Shown one piece after another: positions 40,770 through 49,440 of a stretch of 64,000 nucleotides of DNA. Made by a program: the position numbers and the translations under genes. Positions within the stretch are counted from its first letter, which is position 1. Each line of letters opens with the position of its first letter. The notes under the pieces were generated by a model. The model ran no database searches, was not told where the DNA came from, and saw only the letters and a list, made by a program, of their open reading frames with translations. This DNA is from DATEOR01 sp963841425. Lineage in GTDB: Bacteria > Actinomycetota > Thermoleophilia > Gaiellales > Gaiellaceae. The stretch spans positions 434,001 to 498,000 of the forward strand of contig CAWJCL010000001.1 of NCBI GenBank assembly GCA_963841425.1, given 5' to 3'.

Positions 40770-41443
40770 GGCGAGAACCTGTAGCCGACGCCCCAGACCG
40801 TCTCGATGTGACGAGGCCTGGCGGCGTCGTCCTCGATCTTCGCGCGAAGTCTGCGGATGTGGACGGTGACGGTTCCCGTGTCGAACGCGGCGTGGTAGCC
40901 CCAGACACTCGCCATCAGGTGCTCGCGCGAGAAGACGCGGCGAGGGTGCGTTGCGAGGAACCAGAGCAGGTCGAACTCCTTCGCGGTCAGCCTGACGGGC
41001 CTCCCTTTCCTGCGGACCTCGCGCGAGGCGGAGTCGAGCACAAGGTCCGCGTGCTGCACAACCTCCTGGGGGTCGGAGAGCTGCGCCGTCCGGCGCAGGA
41101 CCGTCCGGACGCGGGCAACCAGCTCCCGCGGGGAGAACGGCTTCGTCACGTAGTCGTCGGCGCCGAGCTCGAGCCCGACGATCCGGTCGGTCTCCTCGCC
41201 GCGCGCGGTGAGCATAATCACCGGAAGCGACGAGCGAGCCCGGATCCGGCGGCAGAGCTCGAGCCCGTCGGTGCCTGGCAGCATGACATCGAGGATGACG
41301 AGGTCCGGGGCCTCGTTGCGAAGGATCGACTCCGCCTCTTCCCCGTCTCCCGCAACGAGCGCAAGGTATCCCTCGCGCTCGAGATAGCGGACGACGACGT
41401 CGCGCAGCGTCGGCTCGTCGTCGACGACCAGGACGGTCTCCAT
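40766..41443 (-). CDS. OmpR-family response regulator
   Basis: A 225-residue regulator. Receiver: ETVLVVDDEPTLRDV, phosphoacceptor in LVILDVMLPGTDGLELC, Lys in YVTKPFSPRELVARV. Winged helix: LTAKEFDLLWFLATHPRRVFSREHLMASVWG and TVTVHIRRLRAKIED, ending HIETVWGVGYRFSP. I use ATG 41443; the frame runs back to 41533 but would include a large hairpin at 41463-41501 that is better read as regulatory DNA. Cognate kinase overlaps downstream. Confidence 0.92.
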   Translation of the reverse strand: METVLVVDDEPTLRDVVVRYLEREGYLALVAGDGEEAESILRNEAPDLVILDVMLPGTDGLELCRRIRARSSLPVIMLTARGEETDRIVGLELGADDYVTKPFSPRELVARVRTVLRRTAQLSDPQEVVQHADLVLDSASREVRRKGRPVRLTAKEFDLLWFLATHPRRVFSREHLMASVWGYHAAFDTGTVTVHIRRLRAKIEDDAARPRHIETVWGVGYRFSP

Positions 41444-41462
41444 CTTCTCGCTCAGTCTGCGC

Positions 41463-41501
41463 GGTCCGGACCGGCCCCACAAGTGGGAACCGGTCCGGAC
41501 C
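41463..41501. terminator. Perfect 12-bp inverted repeat made of two GGTCCGGACC palindromes
   Basis: GGTCCGGACCGG (41463-41474) and CCGGTCCGGACC (41490-41501) are exact inverted repeats. CCCAC and GTGGG between them extend the hairpin. Each arm also contains the ten-base self-palindrome GGTCCGGACC, spaced 29 bp centre to centre. It sits between the stop of the exported protein (41509) and the ATG of the response regulator (41443). It could be a terminator for the former or a two-site operator for the latter. No U-run follows. Confidence 0.55.
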
Positions 41502-41508
41502 ACGTCGC

Positions 41509-41943
41509 TCAGTGGAGTGGGATTACCGGGCACTCGAAGGACTTCACGATCCCGAGGCTGGTAGCACTTCCGTCGCCGAGCGCACCTTGAACCTCGGCTG
41601 TCGTGTCGAAGTCACCGCTTCCGTTCGTGTCGTGCGAGGCGAGGGCCGCGTCGTAGTCGGCGAACGAGAGCCCGACGACGCGCCAGCGGCCGCCGTTGAA
41701 GCCGGGGTCGCCCGGGGCGGCGGTGGCGACGTTGTACGGTTGCGCGCCGAAGAACTGGTAGATCGTGTCGTAGCTCGAGGCCGGCGCACCCGTCTTGGAG
41801 AAGTCTGTCGGGGTCCCGACCGTGCGGTAGAGCGTCCCGTTCACGTAGAAGCTCGGCTGCGGCGGCCCGCCGGCCATGGCTGCAGCGGAAAACAGGGCCG
41901 CCACGAGCGCACCGAGCCCTGCGAGGGCAATGTTCCTTTTCAT
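41509..41943 (-). CDS. Exported hypothetical protein
   Basis: A 144-residue secreted protein: a signal peptide (KRNIALAGLGALVAALFSAAAMAGG, cleavage after AMA) and a mature domain with PSFYVNGTLYRTVGTPTDFSKTGAPASSYDTIYQFF. The middle has GRWRVVGLSF and the end HDTNGSGDFDTTAEVQGAL with an EF-hand-like DTNGSGDFD acidic loop. I do not know the family. A strong ribosome site AGGAGG precedes ATG 41943. It reads toward the hairpin at 41463 and the two-component genes. Confidence 0.75.
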   Translation of the reverse strand: MKRNIALAGLGALVAALFSAAAMAGGPPQPSFYVNGTLYRTVGTPTDFSKTGAPASSYDTIYQFFGAQPYNVATAAPGDPGFNGGRWRVVGLSFADYDAALASHDTNGSGDFDTTAEVQGALGDGSATSLGIVKSFECPVIPLH

Positions 41944-42057
41944 GAGTTCCTCCTGGTCGTGGTCGACGAGCAGACTTTCGGAATCGCATTGCGCTCGTGT
42001 GACCAGGCTCTTAAGGATTTCTGAATTCCCTTTCGCACGGAGCCGCGGAGGTGTTGA

Positions 42058-42672
42058 ATGTTCCGTGTGAGCTTCGTGTCGCGCGGTTTTCAAGGCCGCC
42101 GCCGGGAGGAAGGGGACTCCGGCCGGGTCCCTCCCGGCCAGTACCTCGTCGACGACTTCCCCGTGCTCTCGGCCGGCCCGACTCCGCACACGCCGCTCGA
42201 GGAGTGGAGCTTCACCATCACCGGCGAGGTGGCCGAGGCGAAGACGTGGACCTGGGAGGAGTTCCGCGAGCTCCCGACCGAGACGATCACGAAAGACATC
42301 CACTGCGTCACGAAGTGGTCGAAGCTCGACACGGTCTGGGAAGGGGTGTCCGTGGACACGCTGCTCGCCGAGGTCGAGCACGACGCCGCCTACGTAGTCG
42401 CCTTCTGCGACGGCGGCTACACGACGAACCTGCCGCTCGATGACGTGAGCGACGGCAAGGCCTGGGTCGCGTTCGGCTACGACGACGAGCCGCTCGACCC
42501 CGAGCACGGCGGGCCCGCCCGCCTGCTCGTCCCGCACCTCTACTTCTGGAAGAGTGCGAAATGGGTGCGCGGGCTGAGCCTCGCCGGCGACGACGAGCCG
42601 GGCTTCTGGGAGGCGCTGGGGTACCACATGTACGGAGACCCGTGGCGGGAGCAGCGGTACTGGGGCGACTGA
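42058..42672 (+). CDS. Molybdopterin-dependent oxidoreductase (sulfite oxidase fold)
   Basis: A 204-residue member of the SUOX/YedY-type molybdenum enzymes, small but complete in this subfamily. The Mo-ligating Cys is in DIHCVTKWSK; WTWEEFRELP, DGGYTTNLPLDDV and VPHLYFWKSAKWVRGL are hallmarks. It has no twin-arginine signal, so it is cytoplasmic. Substrate unknown; related proteins reduce oxidised sulfur or methionine sulfoxide groups. The ATG at 42058 follows GGAGG. The next genes encode a flavin reductase and a DUF6510 protein, a recurrent actinobacterial trio. Confidence 0.9.
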   Translation: MFRVSFVSRGFQGRRREEGDSGRVPPGQYLVDDFPVLSAGPTPHTPLEEWSFTITGEVAEAKTWTWEEFRELPTETITKDIHCVTKWSKLDTVWEGVSVDTLLAEVEHDAAYVVAFCDGGYTTNLPLDDVSDGKAWVAFGYDDEPLDPEHGGPARLLVPHLYFWKSAKWVRGLSLAGDDEPGFWEALGYHMYGDPWREQRYWGD

Positions 42673-43406
42673 GAGCCCCGATCTCCTGGGAACTCTTCGA
42701 GGTCGCCGGGCTCGTCGGGGAGACGCCGACCGTGAAGACGATCTTCCTCGCTGCGCCCGAGTGGCCTGGCCACCTCGCAGGGCAGCACGTCGACGTCCGC
42801 CTCACCGCCGAGGACGGCTACCAGGCGCAGCGAAGCTACTCGATTGCCTCCGCGCCGGAGGAGGGTAGGCTAGCCGTGACCGTAGAGCGGCTCGACGACG
42901 GCGAGGTCTCGCCGTACCTCACGGATGTGCTCGTGGTCGGGGACGAGCTCGAGCTGCGCGGCCCGATCGGCGGGTACTTCGTCTGGGAGGCGGACGAGGG
43001 CGGCCCCGTGCTCCTCGTCGGCGGCGGTTCCGGGGTCGTGCCGTTGATGGCAATGGCGCGCCACAGGTTCGCGGTGGGAAGCGACGCACCGATGCGGCTC
43101 CTCTACTCCGCGAAGCGCGAGGACGACCTGATCTACCGCTCCGAGCTGGACGAGCTTGCGGCGCGAGGAGACGGCTTCGAGACGTTCTTCACGCTGACCC
43201 GAGAGCAGCCAGAGGGTTGGCAGGGCTACGGCCGCCGGGTGGACGGCGACATGCTCACCGAGGTCGGGTGGAACGCGGAGGCCGATCCCCGTGCCTTCGT
43301 CTGCGGCCCGACCGGCTTCGTGGAGGCGGTCGCATCGGCGCTCGTCGAGCGCGGCCATCTTCCTGCGCGCGTGAAGACAGAGAGATTCGGGCCCACAGGA
43401 GGCTGA
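42642..43406 (+). CDS. FAD-binding ferredoxin reductase-type oxidoreductase
   Basis: An FNR-fold electron-transfer flavoprotein of about 245-254 residues. FAD site: YQAQRSYSIASAPEEGRLAVTVERL; NAD(P) domain: PVLLVGGGSGVVPLMAMARHR, ending with RAFVCGPTGFVEAVASALVE. There is no Fe-S domain. It is the likely electron donor or acceptor for the molybdoenzyme just upstream. The start is uncertain: GTG 42642 (with GGAG before it, 31 bp into the preceding gene) or CTG 42669 overlapping the preceding stop. Confidence 0.86.
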   Translation: MAGAAVLGRLRAPISWELFEVAGLVGETPTVKTIFLAAPEWPGHLAGQHVDVRLTAEDGYQAQRSYSIASAPEEGRLAVTVERLDDGEVSPYLTDVLVVGDELELRGPIGGYFVWEADEGGPVLLVGGGSGVVPLMAMARHRFAVGSDAPMRLLYSAKREDDLIYRSELDELAARGDGFETFFTLTREQPEGWQGYGRRVDGDMLTEVGWNAEADPRAFVCGPTGFVEAVASALVERGHLPARVKTERFGPTGG

Positions 43407-43407
43407 C

Positions 43408-43671
43408 ATGGAAGAGATGAAGCTGGACGGAAACGCGGCGGCGGGGACGCTGGAGCAACTCTTCGCGTTCGAGGTCACGACCGCGATGGGTACCTGCGCG
43501 AGCTGTGGGGCAGTCGGACCCGTCGGGAGCGCCATGGTCTACTCACAAGCGCCTGGAATCGTCATGCGCTGCCCGACCTGCGGAGCCGTTCTCCTGCGTG
43601 TGGCGAATGACGGGGCCGGCCGCTACTGGCTCGAGATGACCGGAGTGCGCTCGCTCGAGGTGCGACTCTAG
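43408..43671 (+). CDS. DUF6510 family protein
   Basis: An 87-residue protein that I match to DUF6510. It has a four-cysteine zinc site: CASCGAV in the middle and MRCPTCGAVLLRV toward the end, with LDGNAAAGTLEQLFAFEVT in front. Third gene of the molybdoenzyme trio, starting one base after the reductase stop. A role as a small zinc partner or electron-transfer accessory is inferred from the constant association. Confidence 0.82.
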   Translation: MEEMKLDGNAAAGTLEQLFAFEVTTAMGTCASCGAVGPVGSAMVYSQAPGIVMRCPTCGAVLLRVANDGAGRYWLEMTGVRSLEVRL

Positions 43672-44285
43672 TCGATCAGGATCGCGCGGGCCGGCGCCCC
43701 GTCCGATCCGACGAGGTCGAGGGGAAGGCAGACGAAGGTGTAGGTCCCGGGATCGATCTCCCGGAGATCGAGGCCCTCGACCGGGACGACTCCGGCCCCG
43801 AGCAGCTCGCGGTGCGCCTCGTGGTCGCCGATCGACAGGTAGTCGATGCCGATCGTACGGATGCCGCGGGCGACGACAAAGCGCGCGCCGCCTCCGTCGA
43901 GCCTCAGGAAGTCGCGGGTGAACTCCTTCCGGTTCCAGAGCTCGGAGTTCCGGGTCTTGAGAAGAACGCGCTCCGCGCCCTCGGGGATGTCGATCGCCTC
44001 CAGGTCGGACTCTCCGATCGAGTCACCGGAAATGGACGTCCCGTCGACGACGACCGCCGGGCCGCAGAGCGCGTCCAGCGGCACGCTCTCCATCCCCGGA
44101 GCCCCCTCGATGAAGTGAACCGGCGCGTCGACGTGCGTCCCGGTATGCACCCCCATCGAGACCTTGCTCACGTTGGCGTGACCTCCCTCGGAGATCGAGG
44201 ACGCACGCTCGAGCTCGACATCCGGGTCGCCCGAGTACACGGGCATGTCCGGGCGGATCGGGACGGAGATGTCGTGGATGGCCAC
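43668..44285 (-). CDS. Cyclase / kynurenine formamidase-like hydrolase
   Basis: A 205-residue metal hydrolase of the cyclase family. The zinc motif is HTGTHVDAPVHF at about 47-58. HDISVPIRPDMPVYSGDP opens the protein and GIDYLSIGDHEAHRELLGAGVVPVEGLDL is the second half of the active site. Members hydrolyse N-formylkynurenine, cyclic amides or isatin. No tryptophan-catabolism genes are near, so the substrate is open. Its stop overlaps that of the convergent DUF6510 gene through CTAG. Confidence 0.88.
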   Translation of the reverse strand: MAIHDISVPIRPDMPVYSGDPDVELERASSISEGGHANVSKVSMGVHTGTHVDAPVHFIEGAPGMESVPLDALCGPAVVVDGTSISGDSIGESDLEAIDIPEGAERVLLKTRNSELWNRKEFTRDFLRLDGGGARFVVARGIRTIGIDYLSIGDHEAHRELLGAGVVPVEGLDLREIDPGTYTFVCLPLDLVGSDGAPARAILID

Positions 44286-44316
44286 GTGGCCAGTCTAAGC
44301 GTGCGAAGCTGTAGCG

Positions 44317-44871
44317 ATGTCGCGCCTGCTGACGCTGGCCGTGCTCCTCGGCGTCGCGGGCTGCGGTGGAGCGCCCGAAACGCGGGAGACACCTCCGACT
44401 TCTGCACCGACGACCACGTCTTCGACGACCACGACGGAGCCCGTGCCCGCCACGAGCACCGCCGAGGCCGAAGTGGCGCCGATCGCGGGCATCCCGCGCT
44501 ACGCCTGGCCGTACGAGCGCTGGACGAGGCTCAATCGCAAACCGGTCCCTCCTCGCGACGCGGATCCGCATCTCGGGACGAAAGAGGTGTTCGCGAGCCG
44601 ACCGGCCCGCGGAGGTGTCTATCCGAACGGCACGATCGTCGTAAAGGAGGCGACGCGGCCGGGCGCGGATTTCGTCGGCTTGATCGCCGTCATGCGGAAG
44701 ATGCAAGGCGCAGATCCCGCCCACAACGACTGGGTCTTCGTCGAGTACACGCGCGACTCGGCTTACGCGAGGTTCGGCGAGACGGCGAGCGGCGCCGTCT
44801 GCTGGAGCTGCCACATCGGCGCGGCCGAGACGGACTACGTCTGGATCGCCAAGCTCGGCCTCACACGCTAG
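44317..44871 (+). CDS. Cytochrome P460-like heme lipoprotein
   Basis: A 184-residue exported lipoprotein: the lipobox LLGVAGCGG is at about residues 9-17, followed by a Thr/Ser/Pro linker. The globular part (residues 60-184) reads FASRPARGGVYPNGTIVVKEA, FVGLIAVMRKM, NDWVFVEYTR and ends with one heme-c motif CWSCHIGA. This is the P460 domain arrangement, where the heme carries an extra lysine cross-link; whether that Lys is present cannot be judged by eye. It probably acts on small nitrogen compounds or as an electron carrier outside the membrane. Confidence 0.8.
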   Translation: MSRLLTLAVLLGVAGCGGAPETRETPPTSAPTTTSSTTTTEPVPATSTAEAEVAPIAGIPRYAWPYERWTRLNRKPVPPRDADPHLGTKEVFASRPARGGVYPNGTIVVKEATRPGADFVGLIAVMRKMQGADPAHNDWVFVEYTRDSAYARFGETASGAVCWSCHIGAAETDYVWIAKLGLTR

Positions 44872-44880
44872 GCGGGCATT

Positions 44881-44908
44881 CGAAGGGTGCGGATCCCCGC
44901 ACCCTTCG
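44881..44908 (+). terminator. Hairpin terminator
   Basis: CGAAGGGTGCGG (44881-44892), loop ATCC, CCGCACCCTTCG (44897-44908): a perfect 12-bp stem ten bases after the stop of the P460-like gene. No U-tract. Confidence 0.65.
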
Positions 44909-44925
44909 AGGCGACGTATGGAGGG

Positions 44926-44958
44926 GGCGGATGGAGTGCCGGACGCACCCCATCCGCC
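44926..44958 (-). terminator. Hairpin terminator
   Basis: GGCGGATGG (44926-44934) and CCATCCGCC (44950-44958) form a 9-bp stem with a 15-base loop. It lies just beyond the stop (44982) of the minus-strand peptide-binding protein, so each convergent gene has its own hairpin. Confidence 0.5.
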
Positions 44959-44981
44959 GGTGACAGGTGGTGGGGAGTGCC

Positions 44982-46646
44982 CTATTGCTCCCTGACGACC
45001 ACCTTCGTCAGGTCGATCTGGTTGAGGAGGTTGACCGTGAAGCTGTCCTTGATGGAGAGCTGCTCCAGGTTTGGATACGTGTACCAGTAGATCGGCGAGA
45101 GGGGCAGCGCGCCGTCCTGGCCGAGGAGCTTGTCCTCGAGCTGACCGTAGATCTCGTAGCGGGCCGCGTCGTCCGGCGTCTGGCGAGCCTGCTCGAGCAG
45201 CGCGTCGTAGTCCTCGTCGCAGTAGTTGGAGTTGTTGTTGCCCGAATCGCAGGTCCAGAGCTCCAGGAAGTTGATGGCATCGACGTAGTCGCCGATCCAC
45301 CCGTTCCGGTAGACGTCCACTGCCTTGTTGGGCGGCGGGCCGAGGAACTCGAGGAACTGCGCCCATTCCTGCTGCTTCAACGTCGTCGTGACGCCGAGCT
45401 CGCCCCAGTTCGCCTGCACGGCGGTGGCGATCTCCTTGTGGCCCGGCGAGTCGTTGAAGAAGAGGTTGAGGGACGTCTTCGGGTTCTGCGCCTGCGACAT
45501 CGCGTTCTTGGCAGCGTCGATGTCGCCGTTCTCGGGCGTCCAGGGCGAGTTCGGATTGAAGCTCTCGAACCCCGGGAGGCCCTTCGGGGAGAAGCCCGTG
45601 GCCGGCACCTGGTCGGCCTGCGCGATCTGGTCCACGATCGTCCGCCGGTCGATGGCGAGCGACAACGCCTGCCGCTCGTGCACGTCGGGCAGGTTCTCGA
45701 GGTTGAAGCCGTAGTAGTACGTCCCGAGCGCGGGATAGGACTCGTACTCGGGGGTCTCCTTGAGACGCGCGATCTCGTCCGGCGGCAGGCCGCCCGCGTC
45801 GAGCGCGTCGACCTCGCCGGCCTCGAAGGACTGAACCCGCGTCGTCCCGTCGACGATGATCTTGCCGTTCACCCGCGTGAGGGTGACGTCGGCGGCATCG
45901 CGCCAGTCGTCCCACTTCACGAGGTCGATCGAGGCGTCGTGCTCCCACGACTCGAGCTTGAACGGCCCGTCGGTGACGATGTTCTTCGGATCCGTCCAGC
46001 CGTCGCCGAACTGCTCGACCGTGGCGGGATGGACAGCGAGGAACGACGTGTGGCTGACCTGCTGGATGAACCACGGCTGCGGCGTCGTCAGCTGTACCTC
46101 GAGCGTCGTGTCGTCGAGGGCCTTCACGCCGACCTTGTCGGCGAGCGACTCGCAGCTCTTCTGGCAGGCGTTGTAGTCGGCGGCGCCGACGATTCCGTAG
46201 AACTGGTACGCGTAGTCAGCGGCGAGCTCGGGCGAGATCGTCCGCTTCCACGAGTACTCGAAGTCCTGCGCGGTGACTGGGTCGCCGTTCGTCCACTGTC
46301 CGTCGGAGCGGAGGTGGAAGGTGACGGTCTTCCCGTCCTTGCTCGTGTCCCAGCTCTCCGCAAGGCTCGGCACGGGCTCCAGATCGTCGCCCAGCCTCAC
46401 GAGCGGATCCATGATGTTCACGAGGATGTTGGAGGAAGTCGTGTCGGTCGCGAGGCCCGGATCGAGCGACGGCGGCTCGGCCCCCCAGCCGACCGTGATG
46501 ACCTGGTCTGCGGCCGGCGCTCCGTCCGAGCCACCGCCCGTCGGAGCCGCATTCCCTCCGCCGTCGCTCCCGCCGCAGCCTGCGGCCGCGAGGGCGGCGG
46601 CCGCGAGGACCGCCGGTAGTGCAGCGAAACGCCTGTTCAGTTTCAC
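44982..46646 (-). CDS. Oligopeptide ABC transporter substrate-binding lipoprotein
   Basis: A 554-residue SBP_bac_5 (OppA/DppA-like) protein. The lipobox is LAAAGCGGS at about residues 16-24, followed by a Gly-rich linker. The binding domain shows ITVGWGAEPPSLDPGLATDTTSSNI, LAESWDTSKDGKTVTFHLR, TAQDFEYSWKR and QALSLAIDRRTIVDQI, all diagnostic. It captures peptides or related ligands outside the membrane. No permease or ATPase of the same system is adjacent. Start is GTG 46646 behind AAGGAGG; the longer frame to 46715 lacks a signal at its front. Confidence 0.92.
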   Translation of the reverse strand: MKLNRRFAALPAVLAAAALAAAGCGGSDGGGNAAPTGGGSDGAPAADQVITVGWGAEPPSLDPGLATDTTSSNILVNIMDPLVRLGDDLEPVPSLAESWDTSKDGKTVTFHLRSDGQWTNGDPVTAQDFEYSWKRTISPELAADYAYQFYGIVGAADYNACQKSCESLADKVGVKALDDTTLEVQLTTPQPWFIQQVSHTSFLAVHPATVEQFGDGWTDPKNIVTDGPFKLESWEHDASIDLVKWDDWRDAADVTLTRVNGKIIVDGTTRVQSFEAGEVDALDAGGLPPDEIARLKETPEYESYPALGTYYYGFNLENLPDVHERQALSLAIDRRTIVDQIAQADQVPATGFSPKGLPGFESFNPNSPWTPENGDIDAAKNAMSQAQNPKTSLNLFFNDSPGHKEIATAVQANWGELGVTTTLKQQEWAQFLEFLGPPPNKAVDVYRNGWIGDYVDAINFLELWTCDSGNNNSNYCDEDYDALLEQARQTPDDAARYEIYGQLEDKLLGQDGALPLSPIYWYTYPNLEQLSIKDSFTVNLLNQIDLTKVVVREQ

Positions 46647-46763
46647 GCCTGCCTCCTTGGTGTCGTCGAGGAGTGAAGACGCCGTCGTGCCCACCGTGTT
46701 TGGCGGGGCTGACACGTTGTTGCGCGGTCCGTAAACGGCGCCCGAGGCGCGTGCGAGCAGGCC

Positions 46764-47672
46764 TCAGTCGCAGCCTGAGGCGGCCGAAAGAGGCACGATC
46801 CTGCTAGCCGAATGGCGCTCGAGCACGTCCTGGAGCCGTGCCTGCGTCACGCGTCCGCGCAGCTCGGACGGGGCCACGCCGAACGACTCGCGGAAGGCGG
46901 CCGTGAAATGGCTGTGGCCCGAGAACCCGAGCTCTGCAGCGAGGGCGGGCAGCCGGGTCTCGGGATCGGCGATGCGCTCGAGCGCGGCTCGCAGGCGCAG
47001 CTGGTTCCGGTAGCCGTGCAGGGAGAAGCCCGTGCTGGAGCGGAAGACGCGGCTCAGGTGGAAGCGCGAGACGCCGATCGCGCCTGCGATCTCGCCCATG
47101 GTGAGCCGCTCCCGGAACCGCGCGGCGAGCAGCTCCTTCGTCTGATCGACGATCTCCCGGTGCGCCGCGCGCGTCGCCTCTCTGCCCTTCGCGCGAAGGC
47201 CGTGGAAGCCCCGGGCCCGCTCGAGAGCGATTCCGACCGACTCGGTGATGCTCTCCTCGACCAGCAACGGGTCGGGGCTCGGCTCGCGGAGATGCCGAAC
47301 GGCGAGCCGCTGGAGGAGGAACACCTCGGGGTCGCACGGCCCGAACGCGAACGGAAAGCTCGTCAGCCGCGCGAGGTTGAACATCAGCTCGGGCGCGAGC
47401 TCCACGTAGTACGAGCGGTCGCCGTCGCGGCTTCGCAGCGAGCGGAAGAAGCGCTGTCCCGGGTTGAAGAAGAGCACATGGTTTCGATCGCAGACGACCG
47501 GCTCGCGCCCGAGCTGGCGGATCGTCACGGGGGTCCGCGGGAAGATCACATGAGGCACCGCGGAGACGCTGTTCAGCCCGTGCCAGCAGCGGCTTTCGGG
47601 CGGGCACCAGAGCTCTCCGAGGACGAGCCGCTCGTTTTCGAACAGGGTCCGGTGGATCGTGTCTGCCTGCAC
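46764..47672 (-). CDS. AraC-family transcriptional regulator
   Basis: A 302-residue regulator. The N-terminal part is a cupin-like ligand domain (PVTIRQLGREPVVCDRNHVLFFNPGQRF). The C-terminal double HTH is clear: LTMGEIAGAIGVSRFHLSRVFRSSTGFSLHGYRNQLRLRAALE, then LPALAAELGFSGHSHFTAAFRESFGVAPSELR. Unusually for AraC proteins about 35 residues follow the HTH. It is divergent from the ABC exporter at 47727 and may control it; the peptide-binding gene follows in the other direction. Confidence 0.9.
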   Translation of the reverse strand: MQADTIHRTLFENERLVLGELWCPPESRCWHGLNSVSAVPHVIFPRTPVTIRQLGREPVVCDRNHVLFFNPGQRFFRSLRSRDGDRSYYVELAPELMFNLARLTSFPFAFGPCDPEVFLLQRLAVRHLREPSPDPLLVEESITESVGIALERARGFHGLRAKGREATRAAHREIVDQTKELLAARFRERLTMGEIAGAIGVSRFHLSRVFRSSTGFSLHGYRNQLRLRAALERIADPETRLPALAAELGFSGHSHFTAAFRESFGVAPSELRGRVTQARLQDVLERHSASRIVPLSAASGCD

Positions 47673-47726
47673 TTATTCGTTCAGACGTCGAACTGCGCGA
47701 GAAGTTCAAACTGGCATGCTGAAATC

Positions 47727-48626
<900 letters not shown>

Positions 48627-48642
48627 TGGAAACGGTCGACTG

Positions 48643-49440
48643 ATGGCCACGCGTGCCGCGACCAAGATTCGCATCGGCCGCCTCGAGCGCCCGGCCCTGA
48701 CGGGCGTGCTCGTTCGCGAGGTCGTCAACTTCTCGTCGTACTGGCGCTCGGCCACGTTCTCCTCGACGGTCGAGCCGACGATTTACCTGCTCGCCTTCGG
48801 CTTTGGCTTCGGCTCTCTCGTCTCGACCATCGGCGGCTACGACTACGTCGAGTTCGTCGGGACGGGCACCGTGGCCACCGCCGTCCTCTTCTCGAGCGCG
48901 TTCCCGGCGATGTTCGGGACGTTCGTGAAATATACTTTTCAAAGGACATACGACGCCATTCTGGCCGCTCCGGTCGACACCGAGGAACTCGTCACGGCCG
49001 AGGCGTTATGGATCGCTTGTCGTGCCGGCGTCTACGGCTGCGTGCCGCTCATCGTCGCCATGGTCTTCGGGCTCCCGCCGGCATGGGGAATGCTGACCGT
49101 GCCGTTCATCGGCTTCCTCGCGGGCTACGGCTGGGCGTCTTTCGGAATCATGGTGGCCGGTTTCGCCAAGTCGATCGAGAACTTCAGCTACATCATCAGC
49201 GCCGTGCTGACGCCGCTCTTCCTCGTCGCCGGCACGTTCTTCCCAATCGACAATCTCCCGGATTGGGCCCAGGTCCTCGCCCAGTTCAACCCGCTCTACC
49301 ACTGCGTCCAGCTCGTGCGTGACGCGGCGTTCGGGTTCGAGGGCTGGATCGACGTCTACCACGTCGCGGTCCTGCTCTTCTTCGGCCTTCTCATGTGGCG
49401 CGTGGCGATCCACGCGATGGCCCGCAAGCTCGTGAACTAG
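48643..49440 (+). CDS. ABC-2 type transporter permease
   Basis: A 265-residue membrane protein with six predicted helices and the ABC-2 signature late in the chain (LTPLFLVAGTFFPIDNLPDWAQVLAQFNPLYHCVQLVRD). The first half has TVEPTIYLLAFGFGFGSLVS and TGTVATAVLFSSAFPAMFG. It pairs with the ATPase upstream to export a lipid, polysaccharide or drug-like molecule. The substrate cannot be told. The join has a short duplicated sequence, TCGACTGATGG, around 48619-48645. Confidence 0.9.
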   Translation: MATRAATKIRIGRLERPALTGVLVREVVNFSSYWRSATFSSTVEPTIYLLAFGFGFGSLVSTIGGYDYVEFVGTGTVATAVLFSSAFPAMFGTFVKYTFQRTYDAILAAPVDTEELVTAEALWIACRAGVYGCVPLIVAMVFGLPPAWGMLTVPFIGFLAGYGWASFGIMVAGFAKSIENFSYIISAVLTPLFLVAGTFFPIDNLPDWAQVLAQFNPLYHCVQLVRDAAFGFEGWIDVYHVAVLLFFGLLMWRVAIHAMARKLVN

